From positions 186,615-250,614 of the forward strand of contig NZ_JACKVK010000011.1 of the NCBI RefSeq assembly GCF_025823185.1: DNA of 64,000 bases, read 5' to 3'. The translations under genes and the position numbers were made by a program. Of this stretch, positions 17,950-30,091 are shown piece after piece. Below the pieces are notes generated by a model. That model saw only the letters and a list, made by a program, of their open reading frames with translations. It did no database searches and had not been told where the DNA came from. Positions within the stretch are counted from its first letter, which is position 1, and each line of letters starts with the position of its first letter. Origin of the DNA: Mycobacterium yunnanensis (GTDB lineage Bacteria; Actinomycetota; Actinomycetes; Mycobacteriales; Mycobacteriaceae).

Positions 17950-19206
17950 TCACATCCCACGGTTTCCGAGGAACGCAGCGATCGCGTCCACGATACGGCT
18001 AGACATCAGCGTCTTCGAACCGTGCTCCAGCGCGACGTCGTTGCCGTCTGCCGCCAGGAGCCACCCGTCGTTGTTGTCGACCTCGAAGGCCTTGCCCTCG
18101 CCGACGGCGTTCACGACCAGGAGATCGCAGCCCTTGCGCTGCAGCTTCGCGCGCGCATGGAACAGCACGTCACCGTTCGCGTCGCCGGTTTCGGCGGCGA
18201 ATCCGACGACGGCGCGCATGTTGGGCAGCTGTCCGTCGGCGCGGGCCCGCACGATGCCGGCGAGCACGTCGTCGGTCCGGGTCAGTTCGATGACGGGAGC
18301 GGCGGCGGCGCCGGGCTCGTGGGACTTCTTGATCTTGCTGGTCTCCACGTGGGTGGGCCGGAAGTCGGCGACCGCCGCGGCCATCACGAGGACGTGGGCG
18401 TCGGGCGCGCGCTTGGAGACGGCGTCCTGCAGTTGATGGGCCGACCCGACGTGCACGACGCTGACGCCGGCGGGGTCGGCAAGGCCGACGGTGTTTCCCG
18501 CGATGAGGGTGACGTCGGCGCCACGCTGGGCGGCGACGCGGGCCACGGCGTACCCCTGCTTGCCCGAGCTGCGGTTGCCGATGAACCGCACCGGGTCGAG
18601 GGCTTCGCGGGTACCGCCTGCGGTGACGAGCACCTTGAAGCCGGCGAGGTCGTAGGGCAGGGCGTCGGGGCGGTCCAGTAGCAGCTGGGCCAGCGCGGTG
18701 ATCTCGTCGGGCTCGGGCAGGCGGCCCGCACCGGTGTCGGCCCCGGTGAGACGGCCCGACGCGGGTTCGAGGACCACGTTTCCGCGACGGCGCAGGGTGT
18801 CGACGTTGTCGACCGTGGCGGGGTGAAACCACATCTCGGTGTGCATCGCTGGCGCGAAGAGCACCGGACATCGGGCCGTCAACAGGGTCGCCGTGAGGAG
18901 GTCGTCGGCACGGCCGGCGGCCGCCCGGGCCATCAGGTCCGCGGTCGCGGGCGCGACGACCACCAGGTCGGCTTCCTGGCCGATGCGGACGTGCGGGACT
19001 TCGTCGACGTCTTCGAAGACCCCGGTACGCACGGGGTGACCGGACAGCGCCTCGAACGTGGCGGCACCGACGAACCGCAGCGCGGACTCCGTCGGCACGA
19101 CCCGAACGGAGTGCCCGGCCTCGGTGAGCTGGCGGACCACCGTGCACGCCTTGTAGGCGGCGATGCCGCCCGCGACACCCACGACGACCCGTTTGCGCTC
19201 GGTCAT
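17950..19206 (-). CDS. coaBC: bifunctional CoaBC: PPC synthetase/decarboxylase
   Basis: A 418-residue fusion (dfp) that couples cysteine to 4'-phosphopantothenate and decarboxylates the product in coenzyme A synthesis. The N-terminal flavoprotein CoaC domain (about 1-185) starts VVVGVAGGIAAYK and has LFAPAMHTEMWFHPA, the PxMNxxMW substrate motif with His instead of the usual Asn. The C-terminal CoaB domain (about 190-418) has VTAGGTREALDPVRFIGN, SSGKQGYA and KIKK. ATG 19206 is 15 bp after the rpoZ stop. Confidence 0.95.
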   Translation of the reverse strand: MTERKRVVVGVAGGIAAYKACTVVRQLTEAGHSVRVVPTESALRFVGAATFEALSGHPVRTGVFEDVDEVPHVRIGQEADLVVVAPATADLMARAAAGRADDLLTATLLTARCPVLFAPAMHTEMWFHPATVDNVDTLRRRGNVVLEPASGRLTGADTGAGRLPEPDEITALAQLLLDRPDALPYDLAGFKVLVTAGGTREALDPVRFIGNRSSGKQGYAVARVAAQRGADVTLIAGNTVGLADPAGVSVVHVGSAHQLQDAVSKRAPDAHVLVMAAAVADFRPTHVETSKIKKSHEPGAAAAPVIELTRTDDVLAGIVRARADGQLPNMRAVVGFAAETGDANGDVLFHARAKLQRKGCDLLVVNAVGEGKAFEVDNNDGWLLAADGNDVALEHGSKTLMSSRIVDAIAAFLGNRGM

Positions 19207-19221
19207 GTCGAAGCCGGAGGC

Positions 19222-19518
19222 CTAGTGTTCGCCCTCGGTGTGCTCCAGCAGGTCGCCGTGGATCTCACGCATGGCGATCGACAGCGGCTTCTCCTGCAGA
19301 CCCGGCTCGACGAGCGGTCCGACGTACTCGAGGATGCCGTCGCCCAGCTGGTTGTAGTAGTCGTTGATCTGGCGCGCGCGCTTGGCGGCGTAGATCACCA
19401 GTGCGTACTTGCTCGAGGCGCGGGACAGCAACTCGTCGATCGGCGGGTTGGTGATGCCCAGCGGCGTGTCGTAGGCGTTGGCGGCGTCGGAGTCGGTGCT
19501 CTCGACAGGGGTTGTCAC
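19222..19518 (-). CDS. rpoZ: RNA polymerase omega subunit
   Basis: A 98-residue subunit that helps assemble and stabilise the beta' subunit of RNA polymerase. The conserved core is IDELLSRASSKYALVIYAAKRARQ-like from about residue 27, followed by the actinobacterial C-terminal LSIAMREIHGDLL. GTG 19518 is the start, with a GGAG-type ribosome-binding site. It lies 49 bp after gmk in the conserved gmk-rpoZ-coaBC order. Confidence 0.95.
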   Translation of the reverse strand: MTTPVESTDSDAANAYDTPLGITNPPIDELLSRASSKYALVIYAAKRARQINDYYNQLGDGILEYVGPLVEPGLQEKPLSIAMREIHGDLLEHTEGEH

Positions 19519-19567
19519 GAAGTTATCTCCTGGCGTTTTCGCTGGGGCCGAGCTGTCTGCTGATCGG

Positions 19568-20137
19568 TCACGCCTGATCCGGCGTGTGGCCCATCAGCAA
19601 GGATACCAATTCTGAACAGGCAAATTCCAATTGTGCGTTGACGACGACCACGTCGAAGTCGTGCTGGGCGGCCAGTTCGTCGCGTGCCGTGGCCAGCCGG
19701 CGCTGCCTCACCTCGGGGCTTTCGGTGCCTCGTCCGACCAGTCGGGACTCCAGCACCTCCCAGCTGGGTGGGGCCAGGAACACCGACACGGCCTCCGGCA
19801 TGGCGGCCTTCACGGAGCGGGCACCGGCGAGGTCGACCTCGATGAGGACGGGTCGGCCAGCGCGGGCGGCGGCACGGACGGGCTCGGCGGGCGTTCCCGA
19901 GCGGTGCAAACCGCGATGGATCTCGGCCCATTCCAGCAGCGCGCCGTCGTCGATCAGCTGTTGGAATTGCGCGGCGGTGACGAAGGTGTAGTCCACCCCG
20001 TCGACTTCGCCGGGCCGGGGCGACCTGGTGGTCGCCGAGACGCTGAAGTAGAGGTTGGGCACCCGCTCCCGCAGGCACCGCACCACGGTCGACTTGCCGA
20101 CGGCCGAAGGACCGGACAGCACTACGACTCGACTCAT
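19568..20137 (-). CDS. gmk: guanylate kinase
   Basis: A 189-residue enzyme converting GMP to GDP with ATP. The P-loop GPSAVGKST is at residues 9-17, followed by the GMP-binding SATTRSPRPGEVDGVDY and the TF/WAEIHR region; the LVGRGTES lid segment comes later. It lies 31 bp after mihF. The start at 20137 gives a protein without the longer N-terminal extension seen in some mycobacterial homologues. Confidence 0.96.
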   Translation of the reverse strand: MSRVVVLSGPSAVGKSTVVRCLRERVPNLYFSVSATTRSPRPGEVDGVDYTFVTAAQFQQLIDDGALLEWAEIHRGLHRSGTPAEPVRAAARAGRPVLIEVDLAGARSVKAAMPEAVSVFLAPPSWEVLESRLVGRGTESPEVRQRRLATARDELAAQHDFDVVVVNAQLEFACSELVSLLMGHTPDQA

Positions 20138-20168
20138 CGCTGTCGCCGCCCGGTCCTTCGCCGGCGCA

Positions 20169-20492
20169 CTAATCTGCCGTGAAGTCGAACTTTTCCAGCA
20201 GGGCCTTGCGCTGACGATCGCCCAGACCGCGCAGGCGGCGGGTGGGAGCGATCTCGAGCTCGGTCATGATTTCCTGCGCCTTGACCTTGCCGACCTTCGG
20301 CAACGCCTCGAGCAACGCGGAAACCTTCATCTTGCCCAAGACCTCGTCGCTCTCAGCGTCCTTGAGGACCTGCTTGAGGTTGGTGCCGCCACGCTTGAGT
20401 CGATCCTTCAGTTCAGCTCGCGCTCGACGTGCGGCGGCAGCCTTCTCCAACGCTGCCGCGCGCTGCTCGTCGGTCAACTGGGGAAGGGCCAC
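20169..20492 (-). CDS. mihF: mycobacterial integration host factor
   Basis: A 107-residue nucleoid-associated protein unique to actinobacteria, unrelated to E. coli IHF. It has a long basic N-terminal helix (EKAAAARRARAELKDRLK) and a helix-two-turn-helix DNA-binding module (ALLEALPKVGKVKAQEIM, then RRLRGLGDRQRKALLEKF). It binds and bends DNA and was discovered as the factor needed for mycobacteriophage L5 integration. GTG 20492 follows GGAGGAACCC. It is first in the mihF-gmk-rpoZ-coaBC run. Confidence 0.96.
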   Translation of the reverse strand: MALPQLTDEQRAAALEKAAAARRARAELKDRLKRGGTNLKQVLKDAESDEVLGKMKVSALLEALPKVGKVKAQEIMTELEIAPTRRLRGLGDRQRKALLEKFDFTAD

Positions 20493-20547
20493 GGGTTCCT
20501 CCGTCTCTCGCCATCTTCGTACTGGCCATCATCTTCTTGTGTCTTGA

Positions 20548-20563
20548 CTGGTTGGGGAACCAG
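20548..20563 (-). promoter_or_regulatory. hairpin in mihF 5' leader
   Basis: Perfect 6-bp stem CTGGTT/AACCAG with GGGG between arms on the plus strand, about 55 bp upstream of the mihF GTG. It could be a leader RNA structure or a protein-binding dyad; no function is known to me. Confidence 0.3.
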
Positions 20564-21026
20564 CCAGCGACGACGACCGTACCCACGGCCGCTGACGAAA
20601 GCTAACCCCACCCCCCGGGTTCCGGGGTCAAAAGCGCAGCGTGTAGGGCAATCTGCCGATTTTCACCGTTCCCGGCGCCGACCTCGGCCGCGCTGCCGGA
20701 TTGACGGCATCGTGCCTGGTGAGGCGGCATTTTCGGCGCCGCGGCTCGATCATCGCGCGAGCCGCGGGGCGCACCGGAGGACCGAGGCGTCCTTCGACGA
20801 GGTCGAAATACTGAGAATTTCCCTGGTCACCGCATGTCGGGCGTGTCGGGGACACCCGACGACCACCTCGCCAGACCCCGACAGTCACTTGGGTTGCCTC
20901 CGTCACGCAGGTCACTGCACCAACATCTCGTCGTGAGCAAACGGTGGCCGTCCCGTTACCGAACGCATAGCCCGCGCACACGCTCGTCTGGGATCGCACC
21001 CATGTCGGCTCCCTAACGTCATGGTG

Positions 21027-21046
21027 GTGAGCCGAACCCGGCTCAC
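21027..21046 (+). promoter_or_regulatory. 8-bp dyad upstream of secreted-protein gene
   Basis: GTGAGCCG and CGGCTCAC flank AACC, 27 bp before the ATG. A TAACGT hexamer at 21014-21019 could be the -10, which would put transcription start at the left edge of the dyad. It may be an operator or a 5' RNA hairpin. Confidence 0.4.
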
Positions 21047-21073
21047 GAATACGTCACGAGCAGAGAGATTCTG

Positions 21074-21415
21074 ATGACCTTCAAGCGCACCATGTACGCG
21101 TCGACGCTGGCCGCCGGAGTCGGACTAACCGGATTGTTCGGCATCGGTCTCGGCACCGCGTCGGCCGACCCCGGGCAGTGCAACATGCCCGGTCAGCCGC
21201 AGTGCGGCCAGAACCAGCACGACGACGGACGCCACGATGACAACCGAGGACCGAACGGCGGCGGGGCACCCGTGAACTGGCAGGGTCGTGGCATCGACCA
21301 GGGCCGTCAGGACCACCAGCCGTTCAACTGGAACGGTCAGCAGGTCACCCCGCTGCCCGCCGGCAACGGGCAGGGCTGGGGCTTCTGGTTTGGCCCCGTG
21401 TGGATTCCGCTGTAA
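21074..21415 (+). CDS. small secreted Gly/Gln/Asn-rich protein
   Basis: A 113-residue protein with a Sec signal peptide: basic start MTFKRTMYAS, hydrophobic core to about residue 28, and a likely cleavage after ASA before DPGQ. The mature part is hydrophilic, with two cysteines (QCNMPGQPQC), a His/Asp-rich segment (NQHDDGRHDDNRG) and an aromatic C-terminus (GWGFWFGPVWIPL). I do not recognise a function; short secreted proteins of this composition are common in mycobacteria. The His/Asp cluster could bind metal, which is only a guess. Confidence 0.8.
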   Translation: MTFKRTMYASTLAAGVGLTGLFGIGLGTASADPGQCNMPGQPQCGQNQHDDGRHDDNRGPNGGGAPVNWQGRGIDQGRQDHQPFNWNGQQVTPLPAGNGQGWGFWFGPVWIPL

Positions 21416-21430
21416 TCACTCTCCAACGGC

Positions 21431-21463
21431 ACGGCGGGTTTCCGGCAAACGGTGACCCGCCGT
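21431..21463. terminator. candidate terminator between convergent genes
   Basis: Perfect 9-bp arms ACGGCGGGT and ACCCGCCGT with a 15-nt loop between the secreted-protein gene and pyrF. There is no clear U-tract, so it may work with Rho or only mark the transcript end. Confidence 0.5.
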
Positions 21464-21477
21464 TGCTGCTTGCCGGG

Positions 21478-22289
21478 TCACCCCGCCAGATGGGCGACGG
21501 CCTCGCGCATGCGCTCCGCGGCCGCGCGCACTGCGCCCACGTCGGGACCGGCCCTGAGCACCTCGCGTGACACCGCGGGCAGCAGCGTGCCAGGCGTCGC
21601 CCCACCGAGGCCCACCAGCGCTTCGGGGCGACCCCCCTGCGCGCCGACCCCGGGCAACAGCACCGGTCCCCCGAGGCCGCTGAGGTCGGGCACCTCGGTC
21701 AGCGTCGCGCCGACGACGACGCCCACCGACCCCGAACCCGTCGTCCGATTCTCGGCGCCCACGGCGTCGACGACCGACTGGGCCACCGTGCGACCCTCCA
21801 CCACGGCGCGCTGGACACCGGCGCCCTCGGGGTTCGACGTCGCGGCGAGGACGAACACGCCGCGGTCGTGCGCCGCGGCGGTGTCCAGGAGCGGTCGCAG
21901 CGATTCGAAGCCCAGGTAGGGCGACGCGGTCACGGCGTCGCACGCCAGCGGCGAGTCCCCTGCCCACGCCGCGGCGTAGGCCGCCATCGTCGAACCGATG
22001 TCACCGCGCTTGGCGTCGGCCAGCACCAGCACTCCTGCGTCACGCAGTTCCGCGACGACGGTCTCCAGTACCGCGTAGCCGGCGGCGCCATGACTCTCGA
22101 AGAACGCGACCTGCGGTTTGACGATCGCAAAGCCCTCATAGGCCCGTACGCAGACGTCGCAGAACGCGGCGAGCCCGGCCACGTCGACCGGCAGGTCCCA
22201 GGCCCGCAGCAGTTCGGGATGCGGGTCGATGCCGAGGCACAGGGGGCCGCGGTCGGCCATCGCCGAGGCCAGCCGGGCCCCGAAACCGG

Positions 22290-22293
<4 letters not shown>
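21478..22293 (-). CDS. pyrF: orotidine 5'-phosphate decarboxylase
   Basis: A 271-residue enzyme of the last step to UMP. It belongs to the long type-2 group used by mycobacteria: the catalytic D-K-D cluster is Asp93, Lys95 and Asp98 in DAKRGDIGST. LCLGIDPHPELL near the N-terminus and LLPGVGAQGG (phosphate binding) are also typical. GTG 22293 overlaps the carB stop as GTGA; a longer in-frame extension upstream lies inside carB. It is the last gene of the pyr operon. Confidence 0.95.
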
Positions 22294-25639
<3,346 letters not shown>

Positions 25640-25640
<1 letters not shown>

Positions 25641-26770
25641 CAGCCCTCCTCCCCCGCCATCAGGTCGACGAATTGGTCGAACAGGTATGCGGCATCGTGC
25701 GGCCCCGCCGCCGACTCGGGGTGGTACTGCACCGAGAACGCCCTTCCGTCAATGAGTTTGATGCCTTCGACGACACCGTCGTTGGCGCAGGTGTGGCTGA
25801 CGACGGCCCGGCCGAACGGGGTGTCGAACTCTTCGCCGGCCTCGCCTTCGAGGGCGAAGCCGTGATTTTGCGAGGTGATCGCGACCCGTCCGGTGGTGTG
25901 ATCCATGACCGGGATGTTGATCCCGCGGTGACCGAAGGTCATCTTGTAGGTCGAGCGGCCAAGGGCGCGGCCCAGGATCTGATTGCCGAAGCAGATGCCC
26001 AGCAACGGGATTCCCGCCTCGAGCACCTTGCGGGTCACCTCGACGACGTGGTCGGCGGTGGCCGGGTCGCCGGGACCGTTGGAGAGGAACACCCCGTCGG
26101 GGTTCAGCGCGGCGATGGCGTCGAACGACGCGTTCGACGGCAGCACGTGGGTTTCGATGCCGCGCTTGGCGAAGTTGCGCGGCGTGTTGGTCTTGATGCC
26201 GAGGTCGAGCGCGGCCACGGTGAAGCGCTGCTCACCGTCGGCGCTCACCACGTACGTCGAGTCGGTGCTGACCTCGCCTGCGAGGTCGGCGCCCAGCATC
26301 GACGGCTGGCTGCGCACCCGGGCCAGCAGTTCCTCGACGTCGGCCAGGGCCGGCCCGGAGAAGACGCCGGCCTTCATGGACCCGACGGTGCGCAGGTGGC
26401 GGACGACGGCGCGGGTGTCGATGCCCGCGATCCCGACGACGCCCTGGCGGACCAGTTCGTCGTCGAGGGTGCCGGTGGCGCGCCAGTTGGACGCGCGCGG
26501 CGAGGGGTCCCGCACGGCGTACCCCGCGACCCAGATCTTGTCACCGCGGCTCTCGGCGTCCTCACCGTTCCAGCCCGTGTTGCCGATCTGCGGCGCGGTG
26601 GCGACCACGATCTGGCGGTGGTAGCTGGGATCGGTGAGTGTCTCCTGGTAACCCGACATGCCGGTGGAGAAGACGGCCTCCCCCAGCGTCTGTCCGACCG
26701 CACCGAACGCGGTGCCGGTGAACACCCGTCCGTCGTCGAGCACCAACATGGCAGTGTTCTTCATCGTCAT
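25640..26770 (-). CDS. carA: carbamoyl-phosphate synthase small subunit
   Basis: A 376-residue glutamine amidotransferase subunit that releases ammonia for CarB. The class I triad is recognisable: Cys in LLGICFGNQILG, His and Glu in QYHPESAAGPHDA. The N-terminal domain has the CarA signature (GYQETLTDPSY). ATG 26770 overlaps the previous stop as ATGA with GGGGAGG just upstream; a second ATG at 26764 has better spacing from that site. Confidence 0.97.
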
Positions 26771-27267
26771 GCGACCTCCCCGGTCCAGTTCGCGAGTTCG
26801 CGGCGGTCGTCGCCGCGGAACCCGGTGTCGATCTCGGTGCCCGATGGCAACTTCCAGCGAATGGCGAGAATCCCGTCGTGCGTCAACGCCTTGCCCGCGA
26901 TGCCGCGTTCGGTGCGGATCGCGGTGATCGACTCGTCGGGAATCCAGATCGGTCCGGTACCGCTGCGCTGCAACATGATTCCCTCGGGATAGCGCGTCAG
27001 CACCGCCTTGGCGCGGAACCCCAGGTCGCCGACGGCGATGCGGTTCTGCCAGCTGGGCGCGATGGTGCTGCCGACGTAGAGGCCCTTGGTGGGCGGCACG
27101 ATGGCCGGGCCGACGGTGTCGGGCAGCGGCGGCAACGTGCCGATCATCTCGACCTGCCGCTGGGCCCGGTGCATCCAGCCGCGCAGCATCTGCCGGATGA
27201 AGAATGCGATGAGCAGGGCCAACAGCGCGGCGATGATCAGCAGCGCGACGAGCGTGGGGGTGTTCAT
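26767..27267 (-). CDS. membrane-anchored PH-like protein in the pyr operon
   Basis: A 166-residue protein of unknown function (Rv1382-like by position). One N-terminal membrane helix (about residues 7-25) is followed by a beta-rich domain resembling bacterial PH-like folds (GLYVGSTIAPSWQNRIAVGDLGF, then IWIPDESITAIRTERG, then LAIRWKLPSGTEIDTGFR). It overlaps pyrC by 4 bp (ATGA) and carA by 4 bp, so it must be co-translated with the pathway. No catalytic motif is seen. A role in membrane placement of the enzymes is conceivable but unproven. Confidence 0.85.
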   Translation of the reverse strand: MNTPTLVALLIIAALLALLIAFFIRQMLRGWMHRAQRQVEMIGTLPPLPDTVGPAIVPPTKGLYVGSTIAPSWQNRIAVGDLGFRAKAVLTRYPEGIMLQRSGTGPIWIPDESITAIRTERGIAGKALTHDGILAIRWKLPSGTEIDTGFRGDDRRELANWTGEVA

Positions 27268-28556
27268 GCCGGACTCCTGCCGTCCCGCGCCGTGACCGTG
27301 CCGCGCAACGTCGTCAGAATCACCGTGGCGGGCAGCGTCATCGCCTCGAACGGCGTGTTGTCCGACCGGCTGGCCAAATCGGCGCCGGCGACGGTCCAGC
27401 TCGCGTCGGGGTCGACGAGCACCAGGTTGGCGGGCTCACCGACCTCGAGCGGACGGCCCTGGTCGGGCAGGCCGACGATGGCCGCCGGCGCCTCGCTCAT
27501 CACGCGCGCGACGTCGCGCCAGGTCATCAGCCCCGGGCGCACCATGGTCTCGACGACGACCGACAGGGCGGTCTGCAGGCCAAGCATGCCGGGCCGGGCG
27601 ACGGCGAACTCGCACGCCTTCTCGTGGTCGGCATGCGGCGCGTGATCGGTGGCCACGCAGTCGATCACGCCGTCGGCCAAGGCCTGGCGCAGGGCGATCG
27701 CGTCACTGGTCTCACGCAGCGGCGGGGTGACGCGATTGCGTCCGTCGTAGGACTCGAGCACCCCGTCGTCGAGCAGCAGGTGGTGCGGCGTCACCTCGGC
27801 GGTGATCGAAATGCCTTGCTCCTTGGCCCATCTCAGCAGCTCCACGGTGCCTGCGGTGGACGCGTGGCAGATGTGCACCCGCGCCCCGGCGTCGCGGGCC
27901 AGGATGGCGTCGCGGGCGACGATGGACTCCTCGGCCGAGCGCGGCCACCCGGTCAACCCCAGTCGCGCCGCGTTCGAACCCTCGTGGGCGACGGCGCCGA
28001 CGGTCAGCCGTGGCTCCTCGGCGTGCTGCGCGATGAGGACCCCGATACCGCTGGCGTACTCCAATGCCCGCCGCATGATCAGTGGGTCGTCGACGCAGAT
28101 GCCGTCGTCGGAGAACATCCGCACCTTGCCGACACCGGCGGCCATCAGGCCCATCTCGGTGAGTTGCTTGCCCTTCAGTCCGACGGTGACCGCCCCGACC
28201 GGGTGCACGTCGACCAGACCGACCTGCTGGCCGCGGTGCCACACGTGATCGGTCACCACGACGCTGTCGGCGACGGGATCGGTGTTGGCCATGGCGAAGA
28301 CGGCGGTGTAACCGCCGAGAGCGGCAGCGGCCGAACCGGTTTCGATGTCCTCGGCGTACTCACGGCCAGGCTCACGCAGGTGGGTGTGCAGGTCGACGAA
28401 GCCCGGCAGCAAGACCTTGCCCGCACCGTCGACCACCTCGGCACCCTCGGGAACCGTGACGTCGGCGCCGATCTCGGCGATCTGACCGTCGTCGACCAGG
28501 ACGTCGACCGGCTCGCCCTCCCCGTAGAGCAGGACGCCCTCGATCAACAGACTCAT
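27264..28556 (-). CDS. pyrC: dihydroorotase
   Basis: A 430-residue class I dihydroorotase, cyclising carbamoyl-aspartate to dihydroorotate. The metal-binding HxH is His57/His59 in DLHTHLREPG. Further ligands appear in HICHAST and the catalytic Asp in CVATDHAPH. ATG 28556 overlaps the pyrB stop (ATGA); the frame stays open far upstream but those residues are shadow coding of pyrB. Length and motifs are normal, so it is probably an active enzyme. Confidence 0.96.
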   Translation of the reverse strand: MSLLIEGVLLYGEGEPVDVLVDDGQIAEIGADVTVPEGAEVVDGAGKVLLPGFVDLHTHLREPGREYAEDIETGSAAAALGGYTAVFAMANTDPVADSVVVTDHVWHRGQQVGLVDVHPVGAVTVGLKGKQLTEMGLMAAGVGKVRMFSDDGICVDDPLIMRRALEYASGIGVLIAQHAEEPRLTVGAVAHEGSNAARLGLTGWPRSAEESIVARDAILARDAGARVHICHASTAGTVELLRWAKEQGISITAEVTPHHLLLDDGVLESYDGRNRVTPPLRETSDAIALRQALADGVIDCVATDHAPHADHEKACEFAVARPGMLGLQTALSVVVETMVRPGLMTWRDVARVMSEAPAAIVGLPDQGRPLEVGEPANLVLVDPDASWTVAGADLASRSDNTPFEAMTLPATVILTTLRGTVTARDGRSPA

Positions 28557-29506
28557 GCGTTCACCTCCGCTGTGCCGGCGCCGACGAGCAGATGGAACAG
28601 CACCGCCATCCGTACGTGCACGCCGTTGGACACCTGCTGCAGCACCGCCGACTGCGTGGAGTCGGCCACCGAGGAGGCGATCTCCATGCCGCGCAGCATC
28701 GGTCCCGGGTGCAGGACGACGGCGTGCTCGGCGAGCCTGGCCGCCCGTTTCTCCGACAGGCCGTAGAGCACCGAGTACTCCCGGGCCGACGGGAAGAATC
28801 CGCCGTTCATCCGCTCGGCCTGCACGCGAAGCATGAGCACCGCATCGGCCCCGGGAAGCTCGGCGTCGAGGTCGTGGGAGACCGTGACCGGCCACGTGGC
28901 GACCCCGGTCGGCAGCAGCGTCGGCGGGGCGACGAGCACCACCTCGGCGCCAAGGGTGCTCAGCAGCGCCACGTTGGAGCGCGCGACCCGGCTGTGCAGC
29001 ACGTCGCCGACGATCACGACCCGCTTGCCCTCGACCGAGCCCAGCCGCTGGCGAATGGTCAGCGCGTCGAGCAGGGCCTGGGTGGGGTGCTCGTGGGTCC
29101 CGTCACCGGCGTTGACGATCGACGGTCCCGAATCGCCGGGTTCGGCCGTCCACTCCGCAAGGCGTTGCGCCGCACCGGAAGCGGGGTGCCGAATGATCAG
29201 CGCGTCGGCACCGGCGGCCCGCAGCGTCAGCGCGGTGTCGCGCAGCGACTCGCCCTTGGCCACCGACGAACCCGAGGAGCTGACGTTGATCACGTCGGCG
29301 CTCATCCACTTTCCTGCCACCTCGAACGACACCCTGGTTCGGGTCGAGTTCTCGTAGAACATCGTGATGACGGTGCGGCCGCGCAGTGTCGGCAGCTTCT
29401 TGACCTCGCGGCCAAGCAGCGCCGTGCTGAACCGGTCGGCGTCGTCGAGGATCGCCGTCGCCTCGTCACGCGAGAGGTCCGAGGCGCTGAGTAGGTGTCG
29501 TGTCAT
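28553..29506 (-). CDS. pyrB: aspartate carbamoyltransferase catalytic subunit
   Basis: A 317-residue enzyme joining carbamoyl phosphate and aspartate. The carbamoyl-phosphate loop STRTR is at residues 54-58 (YENSTRTRVSFE), with the HPTQALLDA motif and the LHPGPMLRG segment also present. No regulatory pyrI subunit is encoded nearby, as expected for this class. ATG 29506 overlaps the pyrR stop as ATGA, so expression follows pyrR translation. Confidence 0.96.
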   Translation of the reverse strand: MTRHLLSASDLSRDEATAILDDADRFSTALLGREVKKLPTLRGRTVITMFYENSTRTRVSFEVAGKWMSADVINVSSSGSSVAKGESLRDTALTLRAAGADALIIRHPASGAAQRLAEWTAEPGDSGPSIVNAGDGTHEHPTQALLDALTIRQRLGSVEGKRVVIVGDVLHSRVARSNVALLSTLGAEVVLVAPPTLLPTGVATWPVTVSHDLDAELPGADAVLMLRVQAERMNGGFFPSAREYSVLYGLSEKRAARLAEHAVVLHPGPMLRGMEIASSVADSTQSAVLQQVSNGVHVRMAVLFHLLVGAGTAEVNA

Positions 29507-30078
29507 CGCTGCGGCCCTCCGTGGGGCGCGATCGAGACCCCGTCGACGCCGCCGTCGTCCTCTGCGAGCCGCACCTTGACGTTCTCGCTGCGGGAGGTCG
29601 GCACGTTCTTGCCCGCGTAGTCCGCGCGCAGCGGGAGCTCGCGGTGGCCGCGGTCGACCAGCACCGCCAGTTGCACCGCACGTGGCCGCCCGATGTCGCG
29701 CAGTGCGTCCAGCGCCGCGCGCACGGAGCGCCCGGTGTAGAGCACGTCGTCGACCAGGATCACCAGCGCACCGTCGACGCCGGCCGGGGGGATCGAGGTG
29801 GCCCCGATCGGACGCGGTGGCTTGCCGGCCAGGTCGTCGCGGTAGAGGGTGATGTCGAGGGCGCCGTGCGGGACCGTGACGCCGGAGAATTCGTGGATCC
29901 TCTGGGCCAGGCGGTCCGCCAGTGTGACACCGCGCGTCGGAATGCCCAGGAGGATCACGTTGGGCGCGTCGACGCCGTCGAGGGCGGTCTTCTCGATGAT
30001 CTGGTGCGCGATGCGCGAAATCGTCCGGCTCACGTCCGCGGCGGACATCAATTCCCGGTCGGGGCTGGCAGAAGCCAT
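29503..30078 (-). CDS. pyrR: PyrR regulator/uracil phosphoribosyltransferase
   Basis: A 191-residue RNA-binding regulator of the pyr operon that senses UMP/PRPP; many members also convert uracil to UMP. The PRPP loop is clear (VILVDDVLYTGRSVRAAL). GIPTRGVTLADRLAQRI and DITLYRDDL are family hallmarks. It is the first gene of pyrR-B-C-(PH)-carA-carB-pyrF. A PyrR-type RNA hairpin lies directly upstream of its AGGAGG, which sits 13 nt from the ATG, so autogenous translational repression is likely. Confidence 0.96.
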   Translation of the reverse strand: MASASPDRELMSAADVSRTISRIAHQIIEKTALDGVDAPNVILLGIPTRGVTLADRLAQRIHEFSGVTVPHGALDITLYRDDLAGKPPRPIGATSIPPAGVDGALVILVDDVLYTGRSVRAALDALRDIGRPRAVQLAVLVDRGHRELPLRADYAGKNVPTSRSENVKVRLAEDDGGVDGVSIAPHGGPQR

Positions 30079-30091
30079 GACTGACCCAGGA

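Larger units (their letters stand above)
20493..21073. other. 581-bp intergenic region between divergent genes
   Basis: No convincing gene is present; open frames here are Arg/Pro-rich and lack ribosome-binding sites. It holds the mihF leader and promoter on the left and the promoter of the secreted-protein gene on the right. Visible structures are a CTGGTT/AACCAG hairpin (20548-20563), a CCCCGG/CCGGGG hairpin (20613-20627) and a perfect 8-bp dyad (21027-21046). In M. tuberculosis, as I recall, this position carries PE15/PPE20; no PE or PPE signature is seen here. Confidence 0.6.

Noticed and set aside
20628..20999. 123-codon minus-strand frame in the mihF upstream gap
   Set aside because: No ribosome-binding site, Arg/Pro/Thr-rich composition and no recognisable motif; high-GC DNA gives such frames by chance.
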